Positions 1-12,500 of a DNA stretch of 64,000 nucleotides are shown in pieces. Positions within the stretch are counted from its first letter, which is position 1; the number at the start of each line of letters is the position of its first letter. Both the position numbers and the translations under genes were made by a program. The notes under the pieces were generated by a model. It was not told the DNA's origin and did not search any database. It worked only from the letters and a program-made list of their open reading frames with translations. Location: NCBI GenBank assembly GCA_030562195.1, contig CM060203.1:7082208-7146207 (forward strand), in the 5' to 3' direction. Origin of the DNA: Nipponacmea schrenckii. Its lineage: Eukaryota; Mollusca; Gastropoda; Lottiidae.

Positions 1-841
1 TATTTACATAGTTTGAAGTCATCTTACCTGGGACATCCTAAAATAATATGTGTACAGTTGTACCTGCTGATTCTAAATGCATTTATTAAGCTTAATGTGT
101 ACAAAATTTGGAACTTCTTGCCAAATTGTTTCTTCAAAAGTGCCAATAAGTTTGTCATGTATGTTTCTAAATTATATTTTTAACAATGTATTTTTATTTA
201 TTAAAATAATTTGTAATATTTCATGAGCTAATATTTATTGGAGGGAAAAATGGTGTGATATTTATTTTACAAGATTCTGGCCAAATATGGGAACAAATAT
301 GAGTTATTACGAAATGTTTATGTAACTTATGTACTTTTATAAAAGGAATAAACAAACTTTCATTCTTTCTATTCTCTCCTTCTTTCATTCAAGTTAATGC
401 AATTTTTCTTCATTCATTTCTTCATTACAACATTCATTCTTTCAAACAATAAATTATTTTAACATAACAACCACAACCTACATCAGTGAATCATACATAA
501 TTGAGCATATTCTTATCTGTGACTCTTCTTCAAGCATATCTGATTACCCATTTCTTTACCCTTCCATGTGCATCAGTGTTCTTACAAAAATGTTGTCACA
601 CCTGCCTCCAAACCTCAAGCTATATATATATATATATATCCCATCACAAAATATTTCATCACGTTTTATTTTCAGGGGTAGTAGAATTTTAAAAACCTGC
701 AATAAATAAATTTATCATATCAAATGGATAAAGTCTTTTCACTGAGTATGAGTTCAGCTATCTATTTAGGTGTCTAAATATTCAAATGCAAAATGTTGAA
801 ACTAACTAAAGCACTTTTGAAACATCATGGTTACTATATAC
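1..841. other. Non-coding flank, possible 3' UTR on plus strand
   Basis: No convincing coding exon is seen. The sequence is AT-rich with a short (TA)n tract near 623-640. A plus-strand AATAAA near 346-351 could belong to a gene ending upstream of the window, but no coding sequence is attached. A minus-strand AATAAA at 670-665 lies about 170 nt past the galactosyltransferase stop and is a plausible polyadenylation signal for it. Confidence 0.4.
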
Positions 842-3800
842 TCACCACCATAGTGTTTCCTGAGGACCAACATTTTCAGGCATTTTATCAGGCCGTTTTC
901 CTATATCGACTGATATATTTGTATAAAGGAATTCTTCTGTTATCTTAAACACTGTATAGTTCATACCCTGTACATCATTTAAACCATCATGAGGCCAACG
1001 ACCACGCCAACCAAAAAATAAATCATTTCTGAAATAGAAAAGCAAAACTGATACTTCCATTTCTTGCAGAGAATGACCTTTATTCACTGGGAATAGAAAG
1101 CGTGGAACCAATACGGTTCTCACACCTGCAAGTCGATGCTAGATACATATTATAAGAGATATTCTCCTATAAAAGCTTAAAAGAATGGCCTAGGAAATTT
1201 CTTCATTATAAATATGAAAAAATATTATTTATAAAAAAAGGGCAGAATATTTCTACTGCATTAAATTTCACTGAGTCATTAACAGTTTTTTTTTTACTAA
1301 AATTACAATAAAGATAAAAGACAAAAACCAACCCATGCTCTGAGCGAGATAATTTAGCATGTCGTACCATTTTAAATCTGCCAATATGTTCCGGTGGACG
1401 GGTAATCAAAAGTCCTGATTCTTGAATTCTAAGAAAAAAAATATTTAAATATACATGTAATATCTGTTCGCTATATCTTTGAATAATTCTCAATTTCAGC
1501 TTTTTGTAACATATAAACCTGTACTCAATATCACACAACTGTAAACCCAGGACATCAACATATTATTGGTACCTCCCCCACAAGCTACCCATAAGTATAC
1601 TTATGTGGCTGATTAAAGAATAAGGAGTTACCTACCTTGCAGAGAGGTCATCGTCCTCGTTGCCCCAACCCCAGTAAGAATTAGAATAACCATTTATACG
1701 CTGGTAGTTCTCTCTATTTATAGCTATCACACCTCCTGCATAGTTATAATACATTACACTGAAAAACAAGGGCAATAATTATGGTTATGGTAGATGGTAG
1801 AGCCTTAGATTGTCCTGCTGGTTGAATTGTCGTTTGCTTGGAGAGTGTAGTAGTTCAGTCAAAGTGAGTATTGTTCTTAAAGGCCAATGCTTTCAAAAAG
1901 TTGAACCTCGTTGACAAGGCAGCTGTAATAAAACTTAGAATTAAAGATCTAGATTTTTTTAGAAGAAAAAGAGTTTATTATAGATATATCATTATTAAAC
2001 TCAGTCAACTTTCTATACATCCAACCCTTATAAATGTGCAGTTACACTTAACCAGTCAGTCACTTAAACACTAGCTACCAGAAATCTCAATGAACCAAGC
2101 ACCACTAGGCCAGTGGCTAGACAGCTATACTTACTGATATCTCATCTCATCAATAGCAGAGGACAAATGTCGAGCGTACTGATCACACATGTATAAGTTT
2201 TGGTTATGTTCAGGAAGCAAGTCAGCGTCATGGAAAACAAAACAATCAAATTTGTTTTGTTTTATAGCTTCTAAATATCCAATATTCATCAGTTTTCCTC
2301 GGTTAAATTTATCATGACCCAGCTGTAAAATTAGGAATAAAGATTTTAAATAGGTATGTACTAAACATAGAACTTTAGTTACCTTTCTGAGATACTAGTG
2401 ATAACATGGACCTAGTGCCATTAAGAGGGCATCAAGGAAACTACTTAGACCTGTATTTACCAAATTGGGGTATAGTACAGCTTAGAAATACCAGCAAACA
2501 CTCGCTAGATAGATTACAATAGTATCTTGATAAAGGGAAAGCAATACACAAATGTTGTTTGCAGTGTTCCTGTCTGTTACTGTAATGCATGGGTTGTGAG
2601 ATGGTCCCTTGGACATCGACATCAAAAAGTGTCCATGGATTTGATTTACCTGTTCCACCACAAATATTTGATAATGAATATTTTGTTTGACCAACATGGA
2701 GTGTAGTCTATTTAATAATATTTTCAGATGGTGAAGACGGTCACGGTAAGGTACTATAACAGCAACTCTCTGCCAAGCTGTACACCCATCAGGCTTATAA
2801 AATCCCCCTTTCTTCACATGCTCATTCTGTTTTCGAATCTCTTCAAACTCTGGGGCTGTGAAAATGTCCAACTTGACTAAATCTGAAAAAATATAAATAT
2901 AAGCTAATGACAGAAATGCAACTATCTTTTAATAAAACAAAACAATATCACTGCTAGGACTAGCTCACATAAGGGGGTATAAAAAAATCAGCTCAAGGCA
3001 ACCTAGAGAGTGTAAGAGGTCAGTTCAAGGCAACCAAGAGAGTGTAAAAGGCCAGTACAAGGCAACCTAGAGAGTGTAAGAGGTCAGTCAGTACAAGGCA
3101 ACCTAAAGAGTGTAAGAGGTCAGTCAGTACAAGGCAACCTAGAGAGTGTAAGAGGTCAGTCAGTACAAGGCAACCTAGAGAGTGTAAGAGGTCAATCAGT
3201 ACAAGGCAACCTAGAGAGTGTAAGAGGTCAGTCAGTACAAGGCAACCTGGAGAGTGTAAGAGGTCAGTAAGTACAAGGCAACCTAGAGAGTGTAAGAGGT
3301 CAGTCAGTACAAGGCAACCTAGAGAGTGTAAGAGGACAGTCAGTACAAGGCAACCTAGAGAGTGTAAGAGGTCAGTCAGTACAAGGCAACCTAGAGAGTG
3401 TAAGAGGTCAGTCAGTACAAGGCAACCTGGAGAGTGTAAGAGGTCAGTAAGTACAAGGCAACCTAGAGAGTGTAAGAGGTCAGTCAGTACAAGGCAACCT
3501 AGAGTGTGTAAGAGGTCAGTCAGTACAAGGCAATCTAGAGAGTGTAAGAGGTCAGTCAGTACAAGGCAGAGATGGGGTAATCGTAATCTGTAATTGTAAT
3601 TAGCTGTAATTGATTACATCTTTTCATGTAATTGCCATGTAATCTGTAATATAACATGTTTTATTACAAGTAATCGAAAATTTGTAATATTCTTATTTCA
3701 GCCAATTATGAACTTTAGTTTACTTATGATTACTCTAATAATCTTTCAAATTGATGAGTGGAAATTCAAAGGTATGGTATGTGGAATGGAAATACAACTT

Positions 3801-5070
3801 ACACTACGGGTTATGTTACCTTTTATCTATTTACATGCCAAAGTATGAAGTTTAGTATTCTTACAAACTTTTAGGGGTTGTAAGAATTAACAAAGATTTC
3901 TATAACTTGACGTTCTGTCATGAAAATTAAGTTTTCCAGGAAATGCAACTTAATTGTTTAATAAGGTTATAACCCAAAACTTATTTCAATAGAAGATTAA
4001 ATTCATCATAATGTGCTATTACAATTAAATCACCTAAACACAATACAACCTGCAGAGTGTAACAGGCAGTTGGCAACCTAATAAGTGTGAAATCTCAGTA
4101 AAGGAACCTGACTGAAGTAAGAGGTCAGTCAGTAAAAGGCAATTAGAACACCTGAGAAAATTCAAGCTACTACAAGGCAACCTGGAGAGTGTAAAAAGCT
4201 TAAAAGGTCATTACGAGGCAACCTAGAGTTTGTAAAAGATCAGTACAAGGCAACTTCAAGGGTGTAAAAGGTCAGTTCAAGATAACCTAGAAAGTGTAAA
4301 AGATCAGTACAAGGCAACCTCAAGGGTGTAAAAGGTCATTACAAGGCAACCTCAAGGGTGTAAAAGGTCAGTTCAAGATAACCTAGAGAGTGTAAAAGGT
4401 CCTTTCAAGGCGATCTAGGGAGTGCAAAAGGTCAGATTAAGGACACCTAGAGAGTGTAAAAGGACAATTCAATCAACCAAAAACAAGACAACCTAGAGGG
4501 TGTTTAAGCTTACACAATAGTTAAAATAAGACAAGCTATTATAAACCTCAAAAGCCTTGCAAAAGTTAGAATTCCAAACTAGAGGATTTCAAGATTAACC
4601 CAATCTTAATGAATAACAGACACAATTTTATGGTATACTACTCCTTAGATTTATTATACACACAACGTTTCAACAATCTACATTGTCATCATCAGGTAAT
4701 GACAATGTAGATTGTTGAAACGTTGTGTGTATAATAAATCTAAGGCGTAGTATACCATAAAATTGTGTCTGTTATTTAATGTCATCTCTACCCCTAAATG
4801 TCGCTTAAGGATTAATCTTAATGAAGTAAAGATAAAAGAAGCCAACTAGAAGATGTAAGGATCAAACTAAGACTTACCTAATTCGTCTAAATCTACTTTA
4901 CATTTATCTTTGGCTGTGTTATCTACACTAAGTATCTGAAGCAACATTGCAGGTGAGGTAAAAATACAATGACTTCTATAATTAAACATAGCATACCCAA
5001 CCAACAAAAATGCAACAAATATCAGCACATTGATTACCACACTTTTACATTTCTTCAATTTACAGAGCAT
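842..5070 (-). CDS. B4GALT: Beta-1,4-galactosyltransferase (B4GALT1-6-like), 6 exons
   Basis: Exons (minus): 5070-4878, 2882-2650, 2322-2135, 1758-1636, 1428-1333, 1028-842. They join in frame to 339 aa. Exon 1 has a short cytosolic tail and a signal-anchor segment (VLIFVAFLLVGYAMF), which fits a type II Golgi protein. Family motifs in order are VAVIVPYRDR, FNRGKLMNIGYLEA, the metal-binding FHDADLL (DxD-type), and GYSNSYWGWGNEDDDL, the hallmark loop that binds donor and acceptor. The N at GWGNEDDD favours the B4GALT1-6 branch over B4GALT7. The family transfers Gal from UDP-Gal to GlcNAc or Glc in the Golgi lumen. The stretch after HAKLSRSEHG is unlike the usual region before the HTDGLN-type motif, though PHDGLND follows as expected. 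The paralogue and acceptor cannot be assigned from sequence alone. Confidence 0.93.
2994..3573. repeat. 36-bp minisatellite in B4GALT intron 1
   Basis: About 15 near-identical tandem copies of a 36-bp unit whose core reads AGTACAAGGCAACCTAGAGA followed by GTGTAAGAGGTCAGTC. Occasional point changes and one or two shortened units are present. A block of degenerate relatives of the unit occurs again at about 4045-4510 in the same intron. Confidence 0.95.
4045..4510. repeat. Degenerate copies of the 36-bp minisatellite
   Basis: Units with the same core (AAGGCAACCTAGAGAGTGTA) recur, but they are diverged and irregular in spacing. The array looks older than the clean one at 2994-3573. It is separated from that array by about 470 bp that includes a TGTAATTG-rich patch (about 3576-3670). 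Confidence 0.75.
4614..4774. repeat. Long near-perfect inverted repeat (hairpin, MITE-like)
   Basis: Two arms of about 75 bp are nearly perfectly complementary around a short loop (CATCAGGT). The left arm starts TAACAGACACAATTTTATGG and the right arm ends with its reverse complement. The only clear arm mismatch is near CTACTCC versus GGCGTAG. It sits in B4GALT intron 1 and would fold into a strong RNA hairpin if transcribed. No coding capacity, so it is a foldback or MITE candidate; no clean target duplication was identified. Confidence 0.85.
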
Positions 5071-6549
5071 TTTGGCTGCCGTTGTTTTCTAGCCAGCTTC
5101 AGAACTGAAGGAAACAAAACATTACAAATTCAGGATAATTAAATGGACCAAAATAAAAAAAAACTTAATTCACTGTTAGAGGTGTGATGCCTAGGCCCAC
5201 CTTATGGACAGTTAATGTAGTTTTAGTATCATGTCCTACTCTTAAACTCCAGCTGCTCAAAATAAGAATGCTTATTAAAAAAAAAAGTGTAGTAAAAAAA
5301 TACTAGTAGTAATAGATCTAGGCATAAAAAAAAATATATTTTTCATTTTACGACTCATCAGCATAAATTAATACCAGCTTCATATAATTCCTACTTGTTA
5401 TTTCTCAATAATAGCTGAACTGATGAAGATTTTATATCAAAACACACGTCGACAGCAATAGATTATCTAATAAAAGCAAGTCAGGAAGTCGGTAGAACAA
5501 AATAAGCATGCCATAATAATAAGACATCAACCAAATTTGGCGAATCTGCTTCACTTGTTTTGCATTTAAATTTGTACTTACCGAGATTTAGGCTCTAAAC
5601 TTAAGACAGTTCAAAGTTGTCTGTTTGAAAACTCAGATACAAAGCAAATATTACGTATTATGAATGTAAAACTCCACAATTTTACATATTTCTTGTCCAT
5701 ATTCAGAAAATAAAAACATTCGTCGCCATGTTGTTGTACGGTATCACGTGATACGTTTAGATTTTCGAACAGGTGGCCACAGTTTACAAATTACATTAAA
5801 CCCACCAAGATCGCGGTATCCTTGAAACACAAACTTTTCGTATTTATAATTAATGTGACAGAAAATTTGTGAAGAAAACATTCGTTCGTGAAAATTCCGA
5901 TCTGGAAGCATAACAATTCCGATTAGAAACTACAACCTTGATAGGCAGGTGTCCATATGCAAATTTTCTTTAATAATGGCTACACGAGCAAAATTAATCA
6001 AAAGTTTACAAATTAATTTAAAGCCAATGATATTAACAATTCCAAAAATATTATTCCTTTTATAAATAAGAATTCATAGGTAATATAAAATTAGAATTCT
6101 TCCGTTTCATATTCAAATAAAGTTAAGTTATAAAATAGAAACAATACATATAAAAGGCGCCGGTTTAATTAATCGTGGGTGTTTTAATTGCTTTATTAAT
6201 TACAGCAGGTGCTTTATTAAACTCCTGTTGTTTTTTTGTTGTTTTTTACTGAAATGATAGAATATGGAAATGAGGGGTATAAAAGGATCCCTTTTGAAGA
6301 ATGAATTCTCAGTTCCCGGTAGCGTGTTGGAACTACCAAGCCACCTGAACTGAAAGTCTCAAGGTAAGATTTATGCTTTCTTTCAAAAGTATTCTGCATT
6401 AGCTTTTTCAGAAATATTTACCGTCCCTTCTCTATGATGCAGCTTAATATTGGCTGTATTTGGGGGTTTTATTGCAAAAAATTTACCCTCCCCCGTCCTA
6501 TACTGTTTTAATGATTCCACACAATAGACTATTTTCTATTCAATTACAG
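5071..6549. promoter_or_regulatory. Divergent intergenic region between B4GALT and the astacin mosaic gene
   Basis: The two genes are head to head with about 1.5 kb between start codons, so both promoters should lie here. No TATA box can be assigned with confidence. A consensus acceptor (TTACAG) directly abuts the astacin ATG, so that gene should have at least one untranslated 5' exon somewhere in this stretch or further into it. Confidence 0.4.
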
Positions 6550-9500
6550 ATGCATGTCCTATTCAGTTTAATGGTGTTGCTTTTATTTTCAAGAACAGCA
6601 TATTCAGATGATACAACAGTAAGTTTAATTATTACAATATAAGTTAAACAACAGTATGAAAGTGAAACGATATCGTACTTTTGAGAAATTAGGAAAGTCT
6701 TTTAACGAACTCCAATCCTGCTATCCACCACCTTTCAAAAGGAGCTGATATCTGAAAATTAGACAAAGAGTGGTACGACGAAGCATCTTCACGACGTCAA
6801 ACTATAATGGTTGATTCTGCGTTATCGAATGCAGCCAAACAGTTGATAACATTGTGGCTTATATGCTTTCCTTCGAGGAAACGTAATATTCAATCTTATC
6901 GCTTCATTTAAATCTTCGCTGATACACGAAAAGTGTCCATAGTTTATTTCAAACGCGGTTGGTAATAGTTCAAAATTGTGGAATTAATGACGAAAAGGGC
7001 TCATAGTCCTAGCCTTATCGTTGATGACACCACAAATCAAGATAGAAATGGCTATTCGTGCCCTCTATAGAATAAATAAGTCCTAACATTTTTGAGGATA
7101 AAAAACAACAAATTCCATCTTTTGTTTTTCAGTCCAATACTCCAGTCAGTAATGAAATCCTTGAACAGTCTATATCCGAGGCGGAAGATGAAAGCCGGGG
7201 AAGAATAGATGCTGTAGCTATTGGCGGAGGAGTGGATTTTATTGTAAATAACCAAAATGTAAGTAAGATGCGCATGGATGGCATTACTGCCCTTTAGGTT
7301 AAGCAACAATCGACACATTCGGAATTTATAGAGGAAGAGAATAACGGACACTTTTATTTCGGTTGTATATATGCCACATCATTCACTGCACCAAGCACCG
7401 AACCTCATGTATTCCTGGCTTCAGATATTTCAGACATTTGGAAAGCCCAGGTTGGCAATGGGTTGGATTTCTTATTTTCCAATTTTAAGGATAGGAAAAA
7501 CCATGATTGTGAATGATAATTAACGGCAAATAAAAAGCCAAATTTAAATGAAATTGCATATGAAGCTCATACCAGTTATTCAATACGTCTTTATTCCCAT
7601 ATCAGAGACCAATGGATGAAGAATCGGACAATCCCGAAGCTTTAGCAGCTCTTCAAGCCTCTAGACAGGGAGGTGAAAATGGAACCATACTCGAGGTAAA
7701 TAGAACTATCGTATCCTACAATAGGCCTAGCACAATTTTTCCAAATGAAGACAAAGAATGCATATCACACCCAAAATCACACAAAAATCTTACGAAAGTA
7801 GAAAATGATAAATGGAATTCTCATCGAAAGGTTATTTTGATGAACGGGGCCAGTTCAGTTAAAGGTTACTTTCCTTAAGGAATAAAACAGTATGATATTA
7901 ACTAATAAGATACGATCAAGGTGTGAATGGTGATGAAATGTGAGATATATTTTGTAGAGATTAAGAAGAACACCACAGGGAAATGAAGAAGTCGATCAGG
8001 TTAAGGTAACTGAAATGAAATTATTTCTGCTTAAAAAAATACACGGACAAAGAGTGCTAATCAGGAGAATTAAGATTTACGGAAATGAAAATAACATAGA
8101 CATTTCAGAGATCGGGGAATTCATGCTCTGTCATCGCATGCTCCTACTTGGCTAATGGAGGCAGTGTGGAATAACGGAACAACAACATTAGCCAACCCTT
8201 TTTGCGATTTTCAGCAATCGAGGGATCTTAAACGTGCGCACGTGGCCTCGGTTCATTGTCCCACCGAAAGACTAGCCTCCCTGACCCTCTTATATGATAA
8301 GGGGAAACTGGGTTGAAAATTTAAAAGTTCTACCTTTGTAGGGATAGAACCCTAGACCTTTAGGTTAGCGAGCAAGCTTCTTACGCACCGGCACCGCGGT
8401 TCCATCATATTGAAGTTAGATGAGTGTTTTAGAAACAGAATAAAATAGTTTTTTTTTTTAGAGTAGAGGACTTGTACAGGACAGAATGAAAAGATTTATT
8501 GTCAAAAGTGAAAGTTTAAGATGGGATCATGGTATTGTACCTTATCAATTCAGCAGTGGTATTGGTAAGATACAACTCATTTACAATAGTTTCACATGTC
8601 TTGAATTTCTTGAATAAAAAATAGAATAATTCTATCTCTCACTTTCACTTTGCCATTTAGTGAATTCTATTATTATGCAGTTAATTCATTAATATCTTAC
8701 TGGAAAATAGCATCAAAACGTTACAAAAATTCACGAGTATTATTGTTTTAAAGACGTGCAATTAGATTTTGATTTGTTAAGTCAATACCGATTCGATGAA
8801 GTCTGTTTGTGTTTTCTACCATCAACAGTGGAGGTGATAACAAAAAGCCAAAAATTCAAACGTTATCATCATTTGGTTTTTGAACTCCTCTTTTTATGTG
8901 TTATTTTGTTTTAGACGACACCAATCAGTATCAAATTCAAACAGCAATGAACAGATACGAGATGCTTACGTGTATCCGGTTCGTGCCCAACTCAGCAGAC
9001 GTCAAAACCAAGTACAAAATAGATCATAATGGCGTTGTGGAATTTGTCAACGGTCCTGGGTAGGCATTATACCCTTCAGTAACATCCAAAGAAAAAAATA
9101 CAAAACCAAATCAATTCAGTGACAAAAAAAGAAGTGAAGGCATAAATGGAGGGAATGGTTCAAATATGATTTTTGGGAACTGAAACAAAGATCTCGTAAA
9201 CCCAATTAAAAAATTTATATTTCTGTTGTTATTTAAGGTTCACTTCTATTTGCTCTTTATATTATGAACCTAATTCAATGTGTTTATTATTTCAGATGTT
9301 GGGCAACGCAAGGTAATTCCAGAAAAACTCAACATAACAGCTGCTGTAATAAAGATACATGTTTTCACGAACTAGGTCATACTTTAGGTCTGATCCACGA
9401 GCACCAGAGTCCGATAAGGTGGGGAAAGTTGAGGATAGATTGGGAGAATATCAAATCTAGTAAGTATTTAAATATATTTCTACCTACAAGTGTAAATTCC

Positions 9501-12500
9501 AGAGTTATACAGTCTGGTGTAATGGTGGTTGGTAAATGACAAGTTAACGTTTGCTTGATATCGCAAAATTGGTAGTAGTCTGGTGGATGGATTGGTTCAA
9601 ATTGGATCATCCTGTGTTGTTGGTTTGGTAGTTGATTTTCTTGATCTGGTCGGGTCGAATTATAATGCGATGAGACTCGGTCCTGGATAGTGTGGCATTA
9701 GTAACTCAGTCTTCTCATTCTTCAAATATCTCATGTTTACCCACTTCTTCTATTTTCAATGATATTGATAACTTCATACAATTCAATGGACCGTACACAG
9801 TTACACGTTCTATTTGTATACTTATAAAATTTCAATATATCAAGTAAAGAGCTCGTGAATGCGATCTCCCAAATTTCATATCCCGAGAGGAGATAGTTAC
9901 AGAGACATTAACTGCATTATTAAGTGTTGTCATCTGAGACCCTTAGTAAGACACAAATTAAATCTTCATTTATTTCGATTCCAGATTTAATGATTTGGTT
10001 CAGTGAAGATGATACAGACTACGCTACATCATTGGTAGATTATGACATTACATCAAGGATGCACTACTCATTTCATGTAAGTTGAGATCTGTTTTAAATA
10101 CCTACTCCCACTTTCCATCGTAGAAAATTTGACACTAACAACCAGTTTATAAGAAAAAACATACATTTTGGTTAGGTTATTTGCGGAAACTCATGCATGT
10201 AATCTAATGTGACGATAAAGAGCAATGTTCGATAGTCAAGACAATTCTCATGAAAGATTACGAATTTTGATGTTTTACAGGCCTTTACTAAAAATGGGGA
10301 ACCAGTCATGTCGGAACTATATCGTGGACCCAACTACAGAGCTGGAACTGGAGATTACTATGCCATAAAAGAAATCTCACTGGCTCATAAATGCCACGGT
10401 TTGTTTTTTTCGTTTTTCAAGTCCAACAGACCAATGATCTGAGAGCTTTTTATCTTTAAATTAACGCCAATAAGTATCAATGGTAACGAACCGAAAAAAT
10501 GGTTAGAATTGAGGCTGGATAATCAACAATGAAAGTCAACTAGTTCATTGAAGGGAAACCGTTTTGATAATAATCTTAAAACGTTTGTTTTATTCGTATA
10601 TTGCAGAGGAATTCTGCTCATCTGAATCTCTAAAGTGTGTAAATGAGGGATATATGACTTTGATAAGAGGTAAATGCCAATGTACTTGCCCTGATGGTTT
10701 AGATCCGAAGAGGGGCTGTGCTGATATACGCGAGAAAGGTAAGTCATGGGACAGGGAATGAACATACCACGGGTAAATGCAGGTACGCAGAGTTTGGAGG
10801 AAGGGCTTTTTTTGAAGGTAATGGGCTTTAACAACAATAACGTAAGAATCCTCAAACCACCAACCGTGAAATTGCACCTAGCAGTTTGCGAATAATATTA
10901 ACGGAAACTGCCGAGAAGTGCCGAATGATATCGAATGTAAAGGGCGTACATGAAGGCTTAAACGATGACAGTTTTTAAAGCAGATATTGTTGAATGTTGA
11001 ATAGTTTGTAGATGATATTCGTATGCCTATAAGTAATACTAATGCTTTCAGATCCAGTCACTACCTGGCCAAAAGGCACTTACTCCATATTGAAACCAGC
11101 TTCTAGTTGTCCAGACGGATTCAAAGAAGGAAAGGTAACGATACATGGTACAAGAACTGGTAGATCTCAACTTTTCCATCTGGGGGCTGGATATTGGGGA
11201 ACAAACATAGATATGAACATTTGTACTCGAGATGAAGACAACGGAAGTGACGCCAAATGGGAACCAGGCGATTATTGTATATTCAGAAAGGGGGGCACAT
11301 GTCCGTCAGGTGAGTTATTTTTTTAGCTACTTCCATATATGCTACTTTTCTTCGAAACTTTTGGATTCATCTCTTGCTAAGGCAACTCGAGAGTTTTTCG
11401 TCCAACAATTTAACAAATATCATGAGCACAAAGCTGACTAATTTACCAAATATATTAAAGTGTTCGTCTAGATTCGTCCTATTTTGTCCCTAAACCCTTT
11501 AGCTAGTAAAACATCCACTCTTTTCTTATAGGATTCTACGACAGTTTCGTCCAATTTGGAGAAGCTACTCCCCCTATCACAAGCGGTGTATTACCGGATG
11601 GAACCTTTGATGTCCACACGAGGCTCAGATTTTGTTGCCGAGCTGATGGGTTTTCAGACACCCCAATTATACTTCCCAACACAGTACCATTGGTGTTGTT
11701 TAAATTCAGAGGCCAATGCCAACAAATCCAGGGTATTTTTGCATTTTTATTGAGCAATTCAGAAAATAGTTTGAGTTTTTTTTCTATAACAAAAACCTTA
11801 TTGGTATTTCAGGATAAAGTTTGACGGACAAGTGTGACACAAAACGCCATTTAAAATTCTTTTCAGGAATGGCGCACATGCAAGAAGACTTTAACTTATG
11901 GAGCGGTACGGCCGAGTCCCATAACGTACCAGAATATGGATTCTCAGAGAATGCGCCACATAAAGTTGAGATTACTCGATACAATCTACTTGGTTTTTAT
12001 GTTTGTTATTACGCTCCTTTGAATTACGGTAAGAACACAATTAGCTTAGTTAAGAATAAGACTATGGAATAAGACTATGGAAGGAGTTTCGAGTCCAAAG
12101 ACCACTGAACCTTAATGTATCTACCCATTTTCTCATCATCTATTTATAAGTACATCCCTTCAATCAGTGTCACGTTTAGAAGACCATGCTCGAACAAGGA
12201 TATTACTTGTGCATACTAACCTTACCTACATGTTAAGTTCCATTGAATTGAGGTAGTTACAATCGATCATCTCGTTTGGTATGTTCCCACAATAAGACTG
12301 CGCTTCAGTGAGTCTGTTTGGTATTTACAGGTTGTGGCAAGATTATAAATCTAGATCAAGATCATCCCGAAGAAGAATTCACCAGTCCTAATTTCCCATC
12401 TAATTATAATGATTTGACAGAATGTAATTGGCTTATCCAGGTAACCACGCCCCTCTTACCCCTAGCACCTCCTGGGTGTCACTTTGAGAGTATGAAATCG

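Noticed and set aside
1206..1538. 110-codon minus-strand open frame at 1206-1538
   Set aside because: Only 1428-1333 inside it is a real B4GALT exon, bounded by splice sites; the rest is intron.
3576..3670. TGTAATTG-rich patch as a possible transposon end
   Set aside because: Short internally repetitive AT sequence without terminal repeats or target duplication that I could define.
10523..10877. Two long minus-strand open frames over the EGF-like exon
   Set aside because: They are antisense shadows of the astacin mosaic exon at 10607-10738 and run into intron sequence.
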